NCBI GenBank assembly: GCA_965651535.1
Contig: CBFGSX010000005.1
Coordinates: 1 to 27,200, forward strand
DNA length: 27,200 nucleotides
Direction: 5' to 3'
Source of the DNA: JAQGJA01 sp965651535
GTDB taxonomy: Bacteria > Pseudomonadota > Alphaproteobacteria > Micavibrionales > SZUA-601
The notes under the pieces were generated by a model. That model did no database searches. It saw only the letters and a program-made list of their open reading frames with translations, and was not told the origin of the DNA. A program made the position numbers and the translations under genes. Of this stretch, positions 1-7,758 are shown piece by piece. The first letter of the stretch is position 1; every line of letters begins with the position of its first letter.

Positions 1-594
1 GAAATGTCCGACAAAGGGTTACAGGAAGTCTTTAATCCTTCGTCTTTATTCCTGTCCGATCGCAGCGAGAACGTCCCCGGCAGTGTCGTCTTTGCCGGAA
101 TTGAGGGCACGCGCCCCGTTCTGGTCGAAATTCAAGCCCTCGTCACCCCTACCTCCTATGGCACGCCACGCCGCGCCGTGGTCGGCTGGGACGGCAACCG
201 TCTGGCCATGGTGGTCGCGGTTCTTGAGGCGCGTTGCGGCCTTGCCCTGGGCGGGCGCGATATTTATCTCAACGTCGCGGGCGGTTTGCGGGTCACGGAA
301 CCCGCTGCCGATCTGGCCGTAGCCGCAGCGCTGATTTCCGCGCTGGATAACACCGCCCTGCCGCGCGGCACGGTGGTCTTCGGCGAGCTGGCGCTGTCGG
401 GCGAAGTGCGGGGCGTCGGCCAAATGGAAGCGCGCCTCAAGGAGGCCGCCAAGCTGGGCTTTGAAACCGCTTTCACCCCACCGCGCAGCGCGAAATCGGC
501 TCCGCTCGAAACGCGCGCGGTCAAACATATCCGCGACCTCTTGTCCTTGTGCGGCGGGCGCATTAAAAATCAGAAACAAGCCGCCAATGAGTAA
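1..594 (+). CDS. radA: DNA repair protein RadA, C-terminal part (5' cut by window edge)
   Basis: The frame is open at base 1 (a Glu codon precedes the first visible Met), so about 197 C-terminal residues are seen. RadA (Sms) is a RecA-like helicase that promotes branch migration during homologous recombination. The RecA-type ATPase core lies outside the window. What is visible is the end of that core (KGLQEVFNPSSLFLSDR, a typical RadA stretch) followed by the Lon-protease-like domain, including TPRRAVVGWDGNRL and the conserved GLRVTEPAADLAVAAAL segment. The domain is structural in RadA rather than proteolytic. The stop is followed six bases later by cvpA on the same strand, a common pairing in alphaproteobacteria, so the two are probably co-transcribed. 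Confidence 0.93.
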   Translation, partial: EMSDKGLQEVFNPSSLFLSDRSENVPGSVVFAGIEGTRPVLVEIQALVTPTSYGTPRRAVVGWDGNRLAMVVAVLEARCGLALGGRDIYLNVAGGLRVTEPAADLAVAAALISALDNTALPRGTVVFGELALSGEVRGVGQMEARLKEAAKLGFETAFTPPRSAKSAPLETRAVKHIRDLLSLCGGRIKNQKQAANE

Positions 595-600
595 AAAATA

Positions 601-1227
601 ATGACACCTCTTATTTTCGACATTCTGGTCGTATCGTGCCTTTTGCTTTCCGTCGGGATTGGATTCCTGCGCGGCTTCTGCAACGAAGTTTTTACCATCA
701 TTGGCTGGATCGCCGCCATTGTCGCCACCATCTATTTCACGCCGGTGCTTAAGCCGGTGGGTCGCAATCTGATCGAAAAGGAATGGCTCGCCGACATCTC
801 CACGGCCTCGGCAATCTTCCTTGTCACGCTGGCCGTCGTCTCCGCCATCAGCTATTTCACCACCAGAACCCTGCACCAAAGCAAGCTCGGCATCGTCGAC
901 CGCGCGGGCGGATTTTTCTTCGGCATATTGCGCGCCGTGATCCTGTTCGGGCTGGGTTACCTGCTCGTCGCCTATGTCTGGGAGCCAGAAGATCGCCCGG
1001 ACTTTATCAAGGAAGCGAAATCGCGTCCGTTCCTTGAGGCCTCGGCCAGCTGGACGCAGGCCGTCATTCCGCTGTGGGAGGACAAAGTTCGCATCTCGGA
1101 AAATGATCCACCGCTCGCCGAGACGATCGAGGAAAATGTGGAGACGCTGAAAAAAGACACAAAGAAAAAAGTCCAAGAAAAGCTCAAAGAAAAGCAGAAT
1201 GAAATCATCGAAAAACTGGTCGAATAA
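601..1227 (+). CDS. cvpA: CvpA family inner-membrane protein
   Basis: The 208-residue protein has four predicted membrane segments at about residues 4–22, 30–46, 66–86 and 104–126. The conserved CvpA stretch DRAGGFFFGILRA falls at the start of the fourth. A charged Lys/Glu-rich tail (about 175–208) is probably cytoplasmic and helical. CvpA was named for colicin V production in E. coli; its molecular role is unsettled, with links to envelope homeostasis. The start lies 6 bp after radA and has no strong Shine-Dalgarno sequence, which fits translational coupling. The end of the gene overlaps the next reading frame by 29 bp. In many alphaproteobacteria purF follows cvpA; here it does not. Confidence 0.88.
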   Translation: MTPLIFDILVVSCLLLSVGIGFLRGFCNEVFTIIGWIAAIVATIYFTPVLKPVGRNLIEKEWLADISTASAIFLVTLAVVSAISYFTTRTLHQSKLGIVDRAGGFFFGILRAVILFGLGYLLVAYVWEPEDRPDFIKEAKSRPFLEASASWTQAVIPLWEDKVRISENDPPLAETIEENVETLKKDTKKKVQEKLKEKQNEIIEKLVE

Positions 1228-1870
1228 GACCGTCGTCATCACCGGGGCATCGCGCGGCATCGGACGGGCGATTGCCGCGGTGTTGGGCGCGCAGGGCGCG
1301 CACGTGATTGCCGTCGCGCGCACCATTGGTGGGTTGGAAGAACTGGACGACGAAATCAAGTCATCCGGCGGATCGGCCACGCTCGTGCCGCTGGATGTCA
1401 CCGATACCGCAAAATTGCAACAACTCGGGCCGCAGCTGATCGGGCGCTTTCCGAAGATTGATCTGGTGGTCGGCGCGGCGGGTTACCTGAGCAAACTGAC
1501 TTCCGTGGCGCAAGGCCCGATGGAACATTGGACGCGCGCGCTGGCAACCAACGCGACCGCGAACCTGACCCTGATCCAAAGCCTGCATCCGCTTTTGAAA
1601 GGCGCCGAAAAGCCGCGCGCGGTCTTTATCGGCGCGAATGAGAATTTGCTCGGAAAAGCCTATTGGGGATTTTACGGTGCCAGCAAGGCCGCGCTCGAGG
1701 CGCTGGTCAAAAGCTATGCCGAAGAAAACCCCGAAATCAGAATTGACGTTTGGACACCCGAAGCGACGAAAACGCGCCTGTTCGAGGAAGCCTTCCCGGG
1801 CGACACGAAAATCGCGCTGAAGACGCCCGAGGAAACGGCGGCAATATTTATGGATTACTTATCCGTATAA
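1199..1870 (+). CDS. SDR-family protein with a substituted catalytic Ser
   Basis: This 223-residue protein is a classical short-chain dehydrogenase/reductase by fold. The Rossmann motif TGASRGIG is at residues 15–22, the active-site Tyr and Lys are Y159 and K163 (YGASK), and N118 sits in the usual helix-4 position. Two key sites differ. The residue 13 before Y159, normally Ser, is Ala146, and the NNAG-type motif reads GAAG (92–95). It may therefore be a weak or non-catalytic SDR, or use a different proton relay. No substrate can be named. The ATG at 1199 lies inside cvpA and no later in-frame start precedes the Rossmann motif, so the 29-bp overlap is real. Its last 16 bases overlap the end of der on the other strand. 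Confidence 0.85.
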   Translation: MKSSKNWSNKTVVITGASRGIGRAIAAVLGAQGAHVIAVARTIGGLEELDDEIKSSGGSATLVPLDVTDTAKLQQLGPQLIGRFPKIDLVVGAAGYLSKLTSVAQGPMEHWTRALATNATANLTLIQSLHPLLKGAEKPRAVFIGANENLLGKAYWGFYGASKAALEALVKSYAEENPEIRIDVWTPEATKTRLFEEAFPGDTKIALKTPEETAAIFMDYLSV

Positions 1871-3267
1871 GGATTTTTCGATTTCCGCAGAGAAAACCGG
1901 ATCGGCACGCCAGGAAAGTTGAATTCCTCACGCAAGCCGTTGACAAGATAACGCTGATAGCTGTCGGGCAAATCGCCCGGACGGCTCACCCATAGTGCAA
2001 ATGTCGGCGGGCGCGCCTTGATCTGGGTCATATAGCGCAGGCGGTTCGAACGGCCCGAAGCCATGGGCGGCTGATGCGCGGATTCCATACGCGCCAGAAA
2101 ACGGTTGAGCGGCGCAGTCGCCACGCGGCGGTTCCAGATGCCATAGGTATCAATGACCATAGACAGCAATTTATCGACACCCTTGCCCTTGAGCGCCGAC
2201 AACGTGACCATCGGTACGTCCTTGACTTGCGAGATGTCAAAGCCCAGCCGTTCACGCAATTCCTTGCGCTTGGCTTCACCGTCCGCTACCTCGTCCCATT
2301 TGTTGACCGCGACGATCAGGGCACGGCCTTCATCAACGACATGGGCGGCGATGGATTGATCCTGATGCTCGAATTCCTGTGTAGCGTCCAGCACCAAAAT
2401 AACGACATGCGCCAGACGGATGGCGCGCTGCGTTTCCACGGCAGACATTTTTTCAATGCGGTCGACAATTTTATGCCGTTTACGCAACCCTGCCGTATCC
2501 ACCAGACGAAACCGACGGTCGTCGAAAATCCAGTCCACGGAAACGGAATCGCGCGTTGTTCCCGCCACGGGCGAAGTAATGGCACGCTCCTCGCCGATGA
2601 TGGCATTGAGCAAAGTCGACTTGCCGACATTGGGCCGTCCGACAATGGCAATCTTGATCGGCTTGTCAGGATCTTCGACCTCTTCGGGAATTTCTTCGTT
2701 GTCCAGGTCGGCGCCTTCTTCGATTTCGATAAAGGCATCCTGTTCGTCCTCGACCGTTTCGATAGCTTCTTCTTCGGGGAAATATTTCTCCAGCGCATCG
2801 TAAAGATCGTAAAAACCGTCATTATGCGCCGCTGAGATCATGACCGGCTCGCCGAAACCGAAAGCCAGTGCATCAACGGCTGTTTCACGCGATTTCTTCG
2901 TATCGGATTTATTGACCAGCAATACGATCGGTTTGTTCCATTTGCGAATATCCCGCGCCATCTGACGGTCTATTTCGGTGATACCTTCCTGTCCGTCGAT
3001 GACGAACAGCAACACGTCGGATTTCATTACCGCGGCGCGGGTCTTTTCCTGCATCTGGCGGCGGACGACATCGTCGCCCTTGACGTTTTCCAATCCCGCC
3101 GTGTCCATGATATTGAAACGGCGGTCCTGAAGCGACCCTTCGGCAAGACGGTAGTCGCGCGTCAGACCGGGCGTATCATGCACCAGCGCCAGCTGTTTAC
3201 CCGCAAGGGCATTGAACAGCGACGATTTCCCGACATTCGGGCGTCCGATGAGCGCGATTGTAATCAT
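1855..3267 (-). CDS. der: Ribosome-assembly GTPase Der (EngA)
   Basis: Der has two tandem GTPase domains and binds the 50S subunit late in its assembly. Both domains are clear in this 470-residue protein. The first has GRPNVGKS at 8–15, DTAG at 55–58 and NKSD at 119–122; the second has GRPNVGKS at 210–217, then DTAG and NKWD. An acidic linker (about 164–200) joins them, and a KH-like RNA-binding domain ends the protein. Length and order are normal for the family. The ATG overlaps the bamB stop by one base (TAATG), so translation is probably coupled. The order yfgM-like–bamB–der matches that of E. coli. Confidence 0.97.
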   Translation of the reverse strand: MITIALIGRPNVGKSSLFNALAGKQLALVHDTPGLTRDYRLAEGSLQDRRFNIMDTAGLENVKGDDVVRRQMQEKTRAAVMKSDVLLFVIDGQEGITEIDRQMARDIRKWNKPIVLLVNKSDTKKSRETAVDALAFGFGEPVMISAAHNDGFYDLYDALEKYFPEEEAIETVEDEQDAFIEIEEGADLDNEEIPEEVEDPDKPIKIAIVGRPNVGKSTLLNAIIGEERAITSPVAGTTRDSVSVDWIFDDRRFRLVDTAGLRKRHKIVDRIEKMSAVETQRAIRLAHVVILVLDATQEFEHQDQSIAAHVVDEGRALIVAVNKWDEVADGEAKRKELRERLGFDISQVKDVPMVTLSALKGKGVDKLLSMVIDTYGIWNRRVATAPLNRFLARMESAHQPPMASGRSNRLRYMTQIKARPPTFALWVSRPGDLPDSYQRYLVNGLREEFNFPGVPIRFSLRKSKNPYTDK

Positions 3268-4574
3268 TATCTATAGGCCGCCAGTTTGCCGTTATCCGTT
3301 AGAATCAGCAGCGTGTTATCGACCACAACGGGCGGCAACATGACGATGCCCGGCAAGCTCATGCGAGAGACAATCTTGCCTGTTTTCGGATCGATCCCGA
3401 GCATCTTGCGGTTGCTGCCTGCAAGGATTAATCGTCCGCCCGCCAGAACAGGCCCGTGCCAAAAAATCGGGTCTTCGCGGCTGTCAGGCTTGCGATAACG
3501 CGGCAGATCCGTTGCCCAGCGCAATTTACCATTCCCCTTGACCAACGCCACGAGCTGGTTCTGCGGCGTCAATAGGAATACGCTGTCGACCGATACCAGA
3601 GGCGTTTGCAACACGCCAAATTCCTTTTGCCAGACGCGATCGCCCGAAGGCACATGAATCGCAAGGGTTCGGGACGATACGTTGCCGACAATGACATGAT
3701 CTTCATCGAGCACGGCATGGCCGCGAAAGCCGGACAAACTCGTAACGGAACGGCTCTGGAACTCGGACAGACCGGTCAAATTGTCCGTCCAGGCTTCCTG
3801 ACCGGTTTCGGCGCGCAACGCGGCCACATCGCCCGAGGAATAAGTCGCTACAACGACGCTGCCTTCGACTGCCGGGCCGGGCGCACCGAGCAATCCGGCA
3901 CTTTCATGAACACCCTCATGGCGCCAGAGGATCGCACCGGACTGCGCGTCCAATGCTACGGTCTCGTCCTGAAGCGTGAGAACGAAAACCCGACCATCCT
4001 GCACCGTCAATGCGGTGCGCACGGGCTGCTCGATCGGCGTGCGCCAGATTGTTTTGCCCGTCTGGGGATCAATCGCCAATACGTCGCCGACGCCGTCTGT
4101 TGCATATAATTTTCCGGAGGCATAAGCCAGTCCCGGCGAAACCGGGAGCGAACGCTCTCCGCGCGGGAAGATGCTTTCGCGCCAGATCCTGTCGCCGTTC
4201 TTCAGGTTGAGCGCCACGATTTCGCCATCGGTATTCGCGGCAAAAACACGACCGCCTGCCACAACCGGTGCCGTCACAAGCCTACTTTCTTTGTCCGAAC
4301 CGTCCCCGATATCGGTCATCCATACTCTTTTTATCTTTTTTCCTAAAGCCAAATGCGGCGGACGCTTGGCAGCGTTACCTCCCGATTGCGGCCAAGCGGC
4401 ATTGACAACCGGTTCGAGGATCACCATCGACGCTTCAGAGGCTTCCTTGTCGACTTCCAGCCCGGCCTGCGCGTGTAGAATTGGAATACGCTCGCCCGGA
4501 AGCGGCGGTTTCTTATCTGTGCCACAGGCGACCAGCAAGCCGGATAAAAGCAAAGCGGAAAAAAGACGCATCAT
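3267..4574 (-). CDS. bamB: Outer-membrane assembly lipoprotein BamB (PQQ beta-propeller)
   Basis: BamB is the propeller-shaped lipoprotein of the BAM complex, which inserts beta-barrel proteins into the outer membrane. The 435-residue protein opens with a lipoprotein signal ending LLVAC, with lipidated Cys17. It continues with repeated PQQ-type blades such as VFAANTDGEIVALN, LYATDGVGDVLAIDP and LAGSNRKMLGIDPKTG. I place the start at the ATG at 4574, not the in-frame GTG at 4583. A GAGGAG sequence (4583–4588) sits eight bases before the ATG, and the GTG would lie inside that Shine-Dalgarno sequence. The upstream YfgM-like stop lies between them, so the genes are coupled. Confidence 0.93.
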   Translation of the reverse strand: MMRLFSALLLSGLLVACGTDKKPPLPGERIPILHAQAGLEVDKEASEASMVILEPVVNAAWPQSGGNAAKRPPHLALGKKIKRVWMTDIGDGSDKESRLVTAPVVAGGRVFAANTDGEIVALNLKNGDRIWRESIFPRGERSLPVSPGLAYASGKLYATDGVGDVLAIDPQTGKTIWRTPIEQPVRTALTVQDGRVFVLTLQDETVALDAQSGAILWRHEGVHESAGLLGAPGPAVEGSVVVATYSSGDVAALRAETGQEAWTDNLTGLSEFQSRSVTSLSGFRGHAVLDEDHVIVGNVSSRTLAIHVPSGDRVWQKEFGVLQTPLVSVDSVFLLTPQNQLVALVKGNGKLRWATDLPRYRKPDSREDPIFWHGPVLAGGRLILAGSNRKMLGIDPKTGKIVSRMSLPGIVMLPPVVVDNTLLILTDNGKLAAYR

Positions 4575-4579
4575 GGCGC

Positions 4580-5194
4580 TCACTCCTCACGCAGGGCTCG
4601 GGCGCGTTGGCGAATGGAATTGGGAACTGAGCCGTCCATAGACAAGCTCTCAAACAATTTGGCGGCCTCCTCGCGGCGGCCCAATTTGCGCAGGATCAGC
4701 CCCTTGAACTCCAACGCCGAAGCGCGGAACGGCGCGTCTTCTTTAATCAACGGATCGACACGCGCCAAAAGTGCTTTGGCGTCCTTGCCCTCTACCAGCC
4801 CCAAACGCACCACGTGCAACTGGGCCAGATCGCGCAAGGCGGTATCGCCGCTTTGTTCGGCCGCAGCCTTATACAACAGCGCTGCTTTCGCCTTGTCCCC
4901 ATCGGCCTCGACCGCCTGCGCGGCATATAGATGGGCCACCGTTTTCAAAGGCTTGTCCGTCGTATCCACAAGCGCAACCAGCCTGTCGGCCTCCCCGACC
5001 TCGAGAATCGTCAACAAGCGATCGGTTTGCAACGTTAAATTCCGCGTCATATGATTGTGCCAGAAAACCCCGGCTGCCGTCGCCAGAACAGTAAAAACAG
5101 CCACGGTAACAGCCGCTTGGCCGTATTTGGCCCACAAAGCCTTGATCTGCTTTGTGCGCAATTCGTCGTTAATCTCCAGAAACAGGTCGGCCAT
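4580..5194 (-). CDS. YfgM-like membrane-anchored TPR protein
   Basis: This 204-residue protein has a short cytoplasmic N-terminus (FLEINDELRTKQIKALW), one membrane segment at about residues 26–45, and a helical, alanine-rich periplasmic part with TPR-like repeats (AHLYAAQAVEADGDKAKAAL, FKGLILRKLGRREEAAKLF). It matches the TPR_21/YfgM group; E. coli YfgM is a partner of the SecYEG translocon and the chaperone PpiD. Its position directly before bamB is the same as in E. coli. The frame is open as far as 5275, but GGAG at 5202–5205 lies seven bases before the ATG at 5194. A promoter at 5219–5247 would start transcription close to 5212, which excludes the longer version. Confidence 0.85.
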   Translation of the reverse strand: MADLFLEINDELRTKQIKALWAKYGQAAVTVAVFTVLATAAGVFWHNHMTRNLTLQTDRLLTILEVGEADRLVALVDTTDKPLKTVAHLYAAQAVEADGDKAKAALLYKAAAEQSGDTALRDLAQLHVVRLGLVEGKDAKALLARVDPLIKEDAPFRASALEFKGLILRKLGRREEAAKLFESLSMDGSVPNSIRQRARALREE

Positions 5195-5218
5195 TGCCAT
5201 TCTCCAAGCGTTTGGCAC

Positions 5219-5247
5219 GATATACCACCAAATCCCCAAGGCTGCAA
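5219..5247 (-). promoter_or_regulatory. Predicted sigma-70 promoter of the yfgM-like–bamB–der operon
   Basis: Read on the − strand, a −35 element TTGCAG (5242–5247) is followed by a 17-bp spacer and a −10 element TATATC (5219–5224). Transcription would start near 5212, about 18 bases before the preferred start codon at 5194. The match is by eye. Confidence 0.5.
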
Positions 5248-5283
5248 ACCGCCTGAAATCGCCCTTAACCCCCATAAAAAGGC

Positions 5284-5312
5284 TTGCATTAGGAGGGGTG
5301 AATCGCTATGTC
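5284..5312 (+). promoter_or_regulatory. Predicted promoter of tRNA-Glu
   Basis: TTGCAT (5284–5289), a 17-bp spacer and TATGTC (5307–5312) lie upstream of the tRNA. Transcription would start about 10 bases before the mature 5' end at 5331. The −10 element is a weak match, so this is tentative. Confidence 0.4.
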
Positions 5313-5330
5313 TGTTGGCCTGTCTAAAGG

Positions 5331-5406
5331 GTCCCCTTCGTCTAGAGGCCTAGGACACCTCCCTTTCACGGAGGCGACAGGGGTTCGAATCCCCTAGGGG
5401 ACGCCA
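5331..5406 (+). tRNA. tRNA-Glu (anticodon UUC)
   Basis: All four arms can be drawn. The acceptor stem GTCCCCT (5331–5337) pairs perfectly with AGGGGAC (5396–5402), the discriminator is G5403, and CCA is encoded at 5404–5406. The anticodon stem is CCTCC/GGAGG (5358–5362 with 5370–5374) around the loop CTTTCAC, giving anticodon TTC at 5365–5367. The T arm has AGGGG/CCCCT around TTCGAAT. The anticodon reads GAA and GAG codons. Confidence 0.97.
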
Positions 5407-5419
5407 AGACCTTCTTCAA

Positions 5420-5445
5420 TATCCTGTAATTTAAGGATAATTTTT
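5420..5445 (+). terminator. Possible intrinsic terminator after tRNA-Glu
   Basis: TATCCT (5420–5425) pairs with AGGATA (5434–5439) around an 8-base loop and is followed by five T (5441–5445). The stem is short and AT-rich, so it would be weak. The opposite strand of the same bases encodes the last codons and stop of the P-type ATPase. Confidence 0.35.
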
Positions 5446-7509
5446 ATTCAGCCTTAAAAGTTTTGAATTGACTGCACAAATCACTGTGCTGACAGACATC
5501 AAAACGGCACCGAGAGCTGGGCTTAGCACAAGTCCCCATGGGGCTAGTGCGCCCGCCGCCGCAGGAATAGCGAAGGCGTTATAGCCCGTGGCCCAGAGCA
5601 AATTTTGGATCATCTTGCTGTAAGTGGCCTTGGCCAATCCGATAATCGCCGCCACATCGTTTGGATTGCTTTTGACAAGAATAATGTCGGCGGTTTCAAT
5701 GGCCACATCCGTCCCCGCGCCAACGGCAATTCCCACATCTGCCTGAGCCAGTGCCGGGGCATCATTCACGCCGTCGCCCGTCATGGCAACGATCAGGCCG
5801 CGTGACTGAACTTCCTTGATCTTGGCGGCTTTTTGATCCGGTAGAACTTCGGCAATAACTTCATCAAGACCGATTTCCTTGGCCACGTATTCGGCCACTT
5901 CTTTCTTATCCCCGGTCAGCATGATGCAACGGACACCTATGTCTTTGAGCCGGGCAATCGCCTGCTTGCTTTCTGGTCGGATAATGTCGGCCAGCGCAAT
6001 CGCGCCTTTTAGTTCATCATCTATCAGCACGAATATGACCGTTTTGCCTTGCTTGCCAAGTTCCATGATCCGGGGATCGTCGGCCTTGATGTTGTTTTCG
6101 CGCAAGTAGCCGGGGCTGACGGCTTTGACGTTTTTACCTTTTACGTTTCCTTGTGCACCTTTGCCCGGAATAGCCTTGAAATCGTCAACCGGCCATTTCT
6201 CTTTTGAATCCCGAACAATGCCTTGGGCTATGGGGTGTTCCGAGTGCTGTTCGATAGAAGCGGCGTAGATTGTGAGTTCATCGGCACTCATATTGCCGAA
6301 TGTCAGAACATCGGTAATGCCAAACTCGCCTTTGGTCAGTGTGCCGGTCTTGTCAAAGATAATCGCTTGTGTGTTGCGGGCCTGCTCGAAGGCCGTGCGG
6401 TTGCGGATCAAAAGACCGTTTCGCGCAGCAAGAGCCGTCGATACCGCCACCACCAAAGGAACGGCCAAACCCAAAGCATGCGGGCACGAAATGACCAGAA
6501 CGGTCACGGCCCGTTCAAGGGCAAAAGACAAATCTTCGCCTGTGAAAAGCAGCCAGATAAACAATGTCAGGGCGCTGACCGAAAGCGCGATAACCGTCAA
6601 CCAGAACGCAGCGCGGTTTGCCAAATCCTGTGTTTTCGACTTGCTGGCCTGTGCTTCGCGCACCAGCTTGATAACACCGGACAGGAAACTCTCCTCGCCC
6701 GTATGTTTGACCTCTATCGTAATCGCGCCTTCGCCGTTGATGGCGCCGCCGATCACCGTATCGCCCTTATTCTTGGCAACGGGTTTTGATTCCCCGGTCA
6801 GCATGGATTCATTCGTCGAAGTCTGGCCTTTGAGGATCATACCATCCGCAGGAATCTTCTCGCCTGGCTTGACCAGAATATGATCGCCGCTGTTCAATTC
6901 TGCCACGGGCACGTCTTCGACATTGCCGTCAGGTTTATTGCCGTCAGGTTTAATGCGGTGTGCCGTATCGGGCATCAGGGCCGCAAGCTGTTCCAGCGCC
7001 TTGCCTGCGCCCATAACCGATTTCATCTCGATCCAGTGACCAAACAGCATGATGTCGATTAACGTCGCCAGTTCCCAGAAGAAATCCATTCCTTCCAGAC
7101 CCAGCGTAATCGCAACGCTATAAAGATAAGCCGCCGTGATCGCCACGCCGATCAGGGTCATCATGCCGGGATTGCGGGCTGTTACCTCGTCTTTCAAGCC
7201 GGTGAGAAAAGGCCAGCCGCCATAGAAGAAAATGACGCTGGACAGCACAGCCAGAATAGAGCTGTCGCCGGAAAAACGGATACTTTCTCCCAAGCCGAGA
7301 AAATGTTGAATCATGGGAGAAAGTGCCAGCACGGGCACGGAAAGAATCAGGCTGATAAAGAAACGCTTTTTGAAATCATCGACCATATGGCTATGATCGT
7401 GATGTTTATGTCCTGCATGGGAATCATTGGCTACAGGATGATGTCCGTGATGTGCCGTGCAAGAATGTTCTTCGGCTTTCATGTGGCTGTTGTGATGGTC
7501 GTGACTCAT
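5431..7509 (-). CDS. copB: CopB-type copper/silver-exporting P1B ATPase
   Basis: The 692-residue protein is a complete heavy-metal P-type ATPase that pumps Cu or Ag out of the cytoplasm. In order it has a His-rich N-terminus (about 1–42, many HH and HDH), the actuator motif TGES (238–241), the metal-site CPH in the sixth membrane helix (342–344), the phosphorylation site DKTGT (386–390), SEHP (423–426) and GDGVND (578–583). CPH, the His-rich tail in place of a CxxC metal-binding domain, and MSVST near the C-terminus all point to the P1B-3 (CopB) group. A 15-bp tandem duplication adds a second KPDGN near residues 187–196. AAGGAGG at 7520–7526 precedes the start, which overlaps the upstream stop (ATGA). 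No metal-responsive regulator is adjacent. Confidence 0.92.
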   Translation of the reverse strand: MSHDHHNSHMKAEEHSCTAHHGHHPVANDSHAGHKHHDHSHMVDDFKKRFFISLILSVPVLALSPMIQHFLGLGESIRFSGDSSILAVLSSVIFFYGGWPFLTGLKDEVTARNPGMMTLIGVAITAAYLYSVAITLGLEGMDFFWELATLIDIMLFGHWIEMKSVMGAGKALEQLAALMPDTAHRIKPDGNKPDGNVEDVPVAELNSGDHILVKPGEKIPADGMILKGQTSTNESMLTGESKPVAKNKGDTVIGGAINGEGAITIEVKHTGEESFLSGVIKLVREAQASKSKTQDLANRAAFWLTVIALSVSALTLFIWLLFTGEDLSFALERAVTVLVISCPHALGLAVPLVVAVSTALAARNGLLIRNRTAFEQARNTQAIIFDKTGTLTKGEFGITDVLTFGNMSADELTIYAASIEQHSEHPIAQGIVRDSKEKWPVDDFKAIPGKGAQGNVKGKNVKAVSPGYLRENNIKADDPRIMELGKQGKTVIFVLIDDELKGAIALADIIRPESKQAIARLKDIGVRCIMLTGDKKEVAEYVAKEIGLDEVIAEVLPDQKAAKIKEVQSRGLIVAMTGDGVNDAPALAQADVGIAVGAGTDVAIETADIILVKSNPNDVAAIIGLAKATYSKMIQNLLWATGYNAFAIPAAAGALAPWGLVLSPALGAVLMSVSTVICAVNSKLLRLNKNYP
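6922..6951. repeat. 15-bp perfect tandem duplication inside the copB-like gene
   Basis: The unit attgccgtcaggttt occurs twice in direct succession (6922–6936 and 6937–6951). It is in frame and encodes KPDGN twice in the loop before the actuator domain. It looks like a recent slippage event. Confidence 0.9.
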
Positions 7510-7748
7510 CGCTTATCTTCCTCCTTGCCGTGATTTTTGTGTCCGTCATGCCTATGTCCAAATATATGCATGAGCGGGCAGGCCAATAGAATTAAGTATG
7601 GCAAGGCCACAGCCAAATGTTCAAGGTGAACGGTCAGCAGATAAAAGCTGACCCCGGCCAAAGCCAGAATCAACGCAATGCCTCTCCACGAAAGAACGCA
7701 AGCCAAAAAACCTTTGTGCTCATGGGAAGAACCCTTGTTGTGACTCAT
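7506..7748 (-). CDS. Small DUF2933-like His-rich membrane protein
   Basis: This 80-residue protein has two hydrophobic segments (about 21–40 and 45–64), a CPLMHIFGH motif at the end of the second, and a His/Lys-rich tail (GHRHDGHKNHGK). The CPLMH signature followed by a His-rich tail resembles DUF2933 proteins, which are often found beside copper ATPases; their function is not known. GAGGAG lies just before the ATG at 7748 and overlaps the nadD stop. Its own stop overlaps the ATPase start (ATGA), so the two proteins should be made together. A role in copper handling at the membrane is inference from context and His content. A longer open frame exists upstream but it shadows nadD. Confidence 0.8.
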   Translation of the reverse strand: MSHNKGSSHEHKGFLACVLSWRGIALILALAGVSFYLLTVHLEHLAVALPYLILLACPLMHIFGHRHDGHKNHGKEEDKR

Positions 7749-7758
7749 AATACTCTCC

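Noticed and set aside
46..1401. 451-codon open frame on the − strand opposite radA, cvpA and the SDR
   Set aside because: Its translation is low-complexity and matches no family, and all three + strand genes have clear family motifs. It is a shadow of GC-rich codon use.
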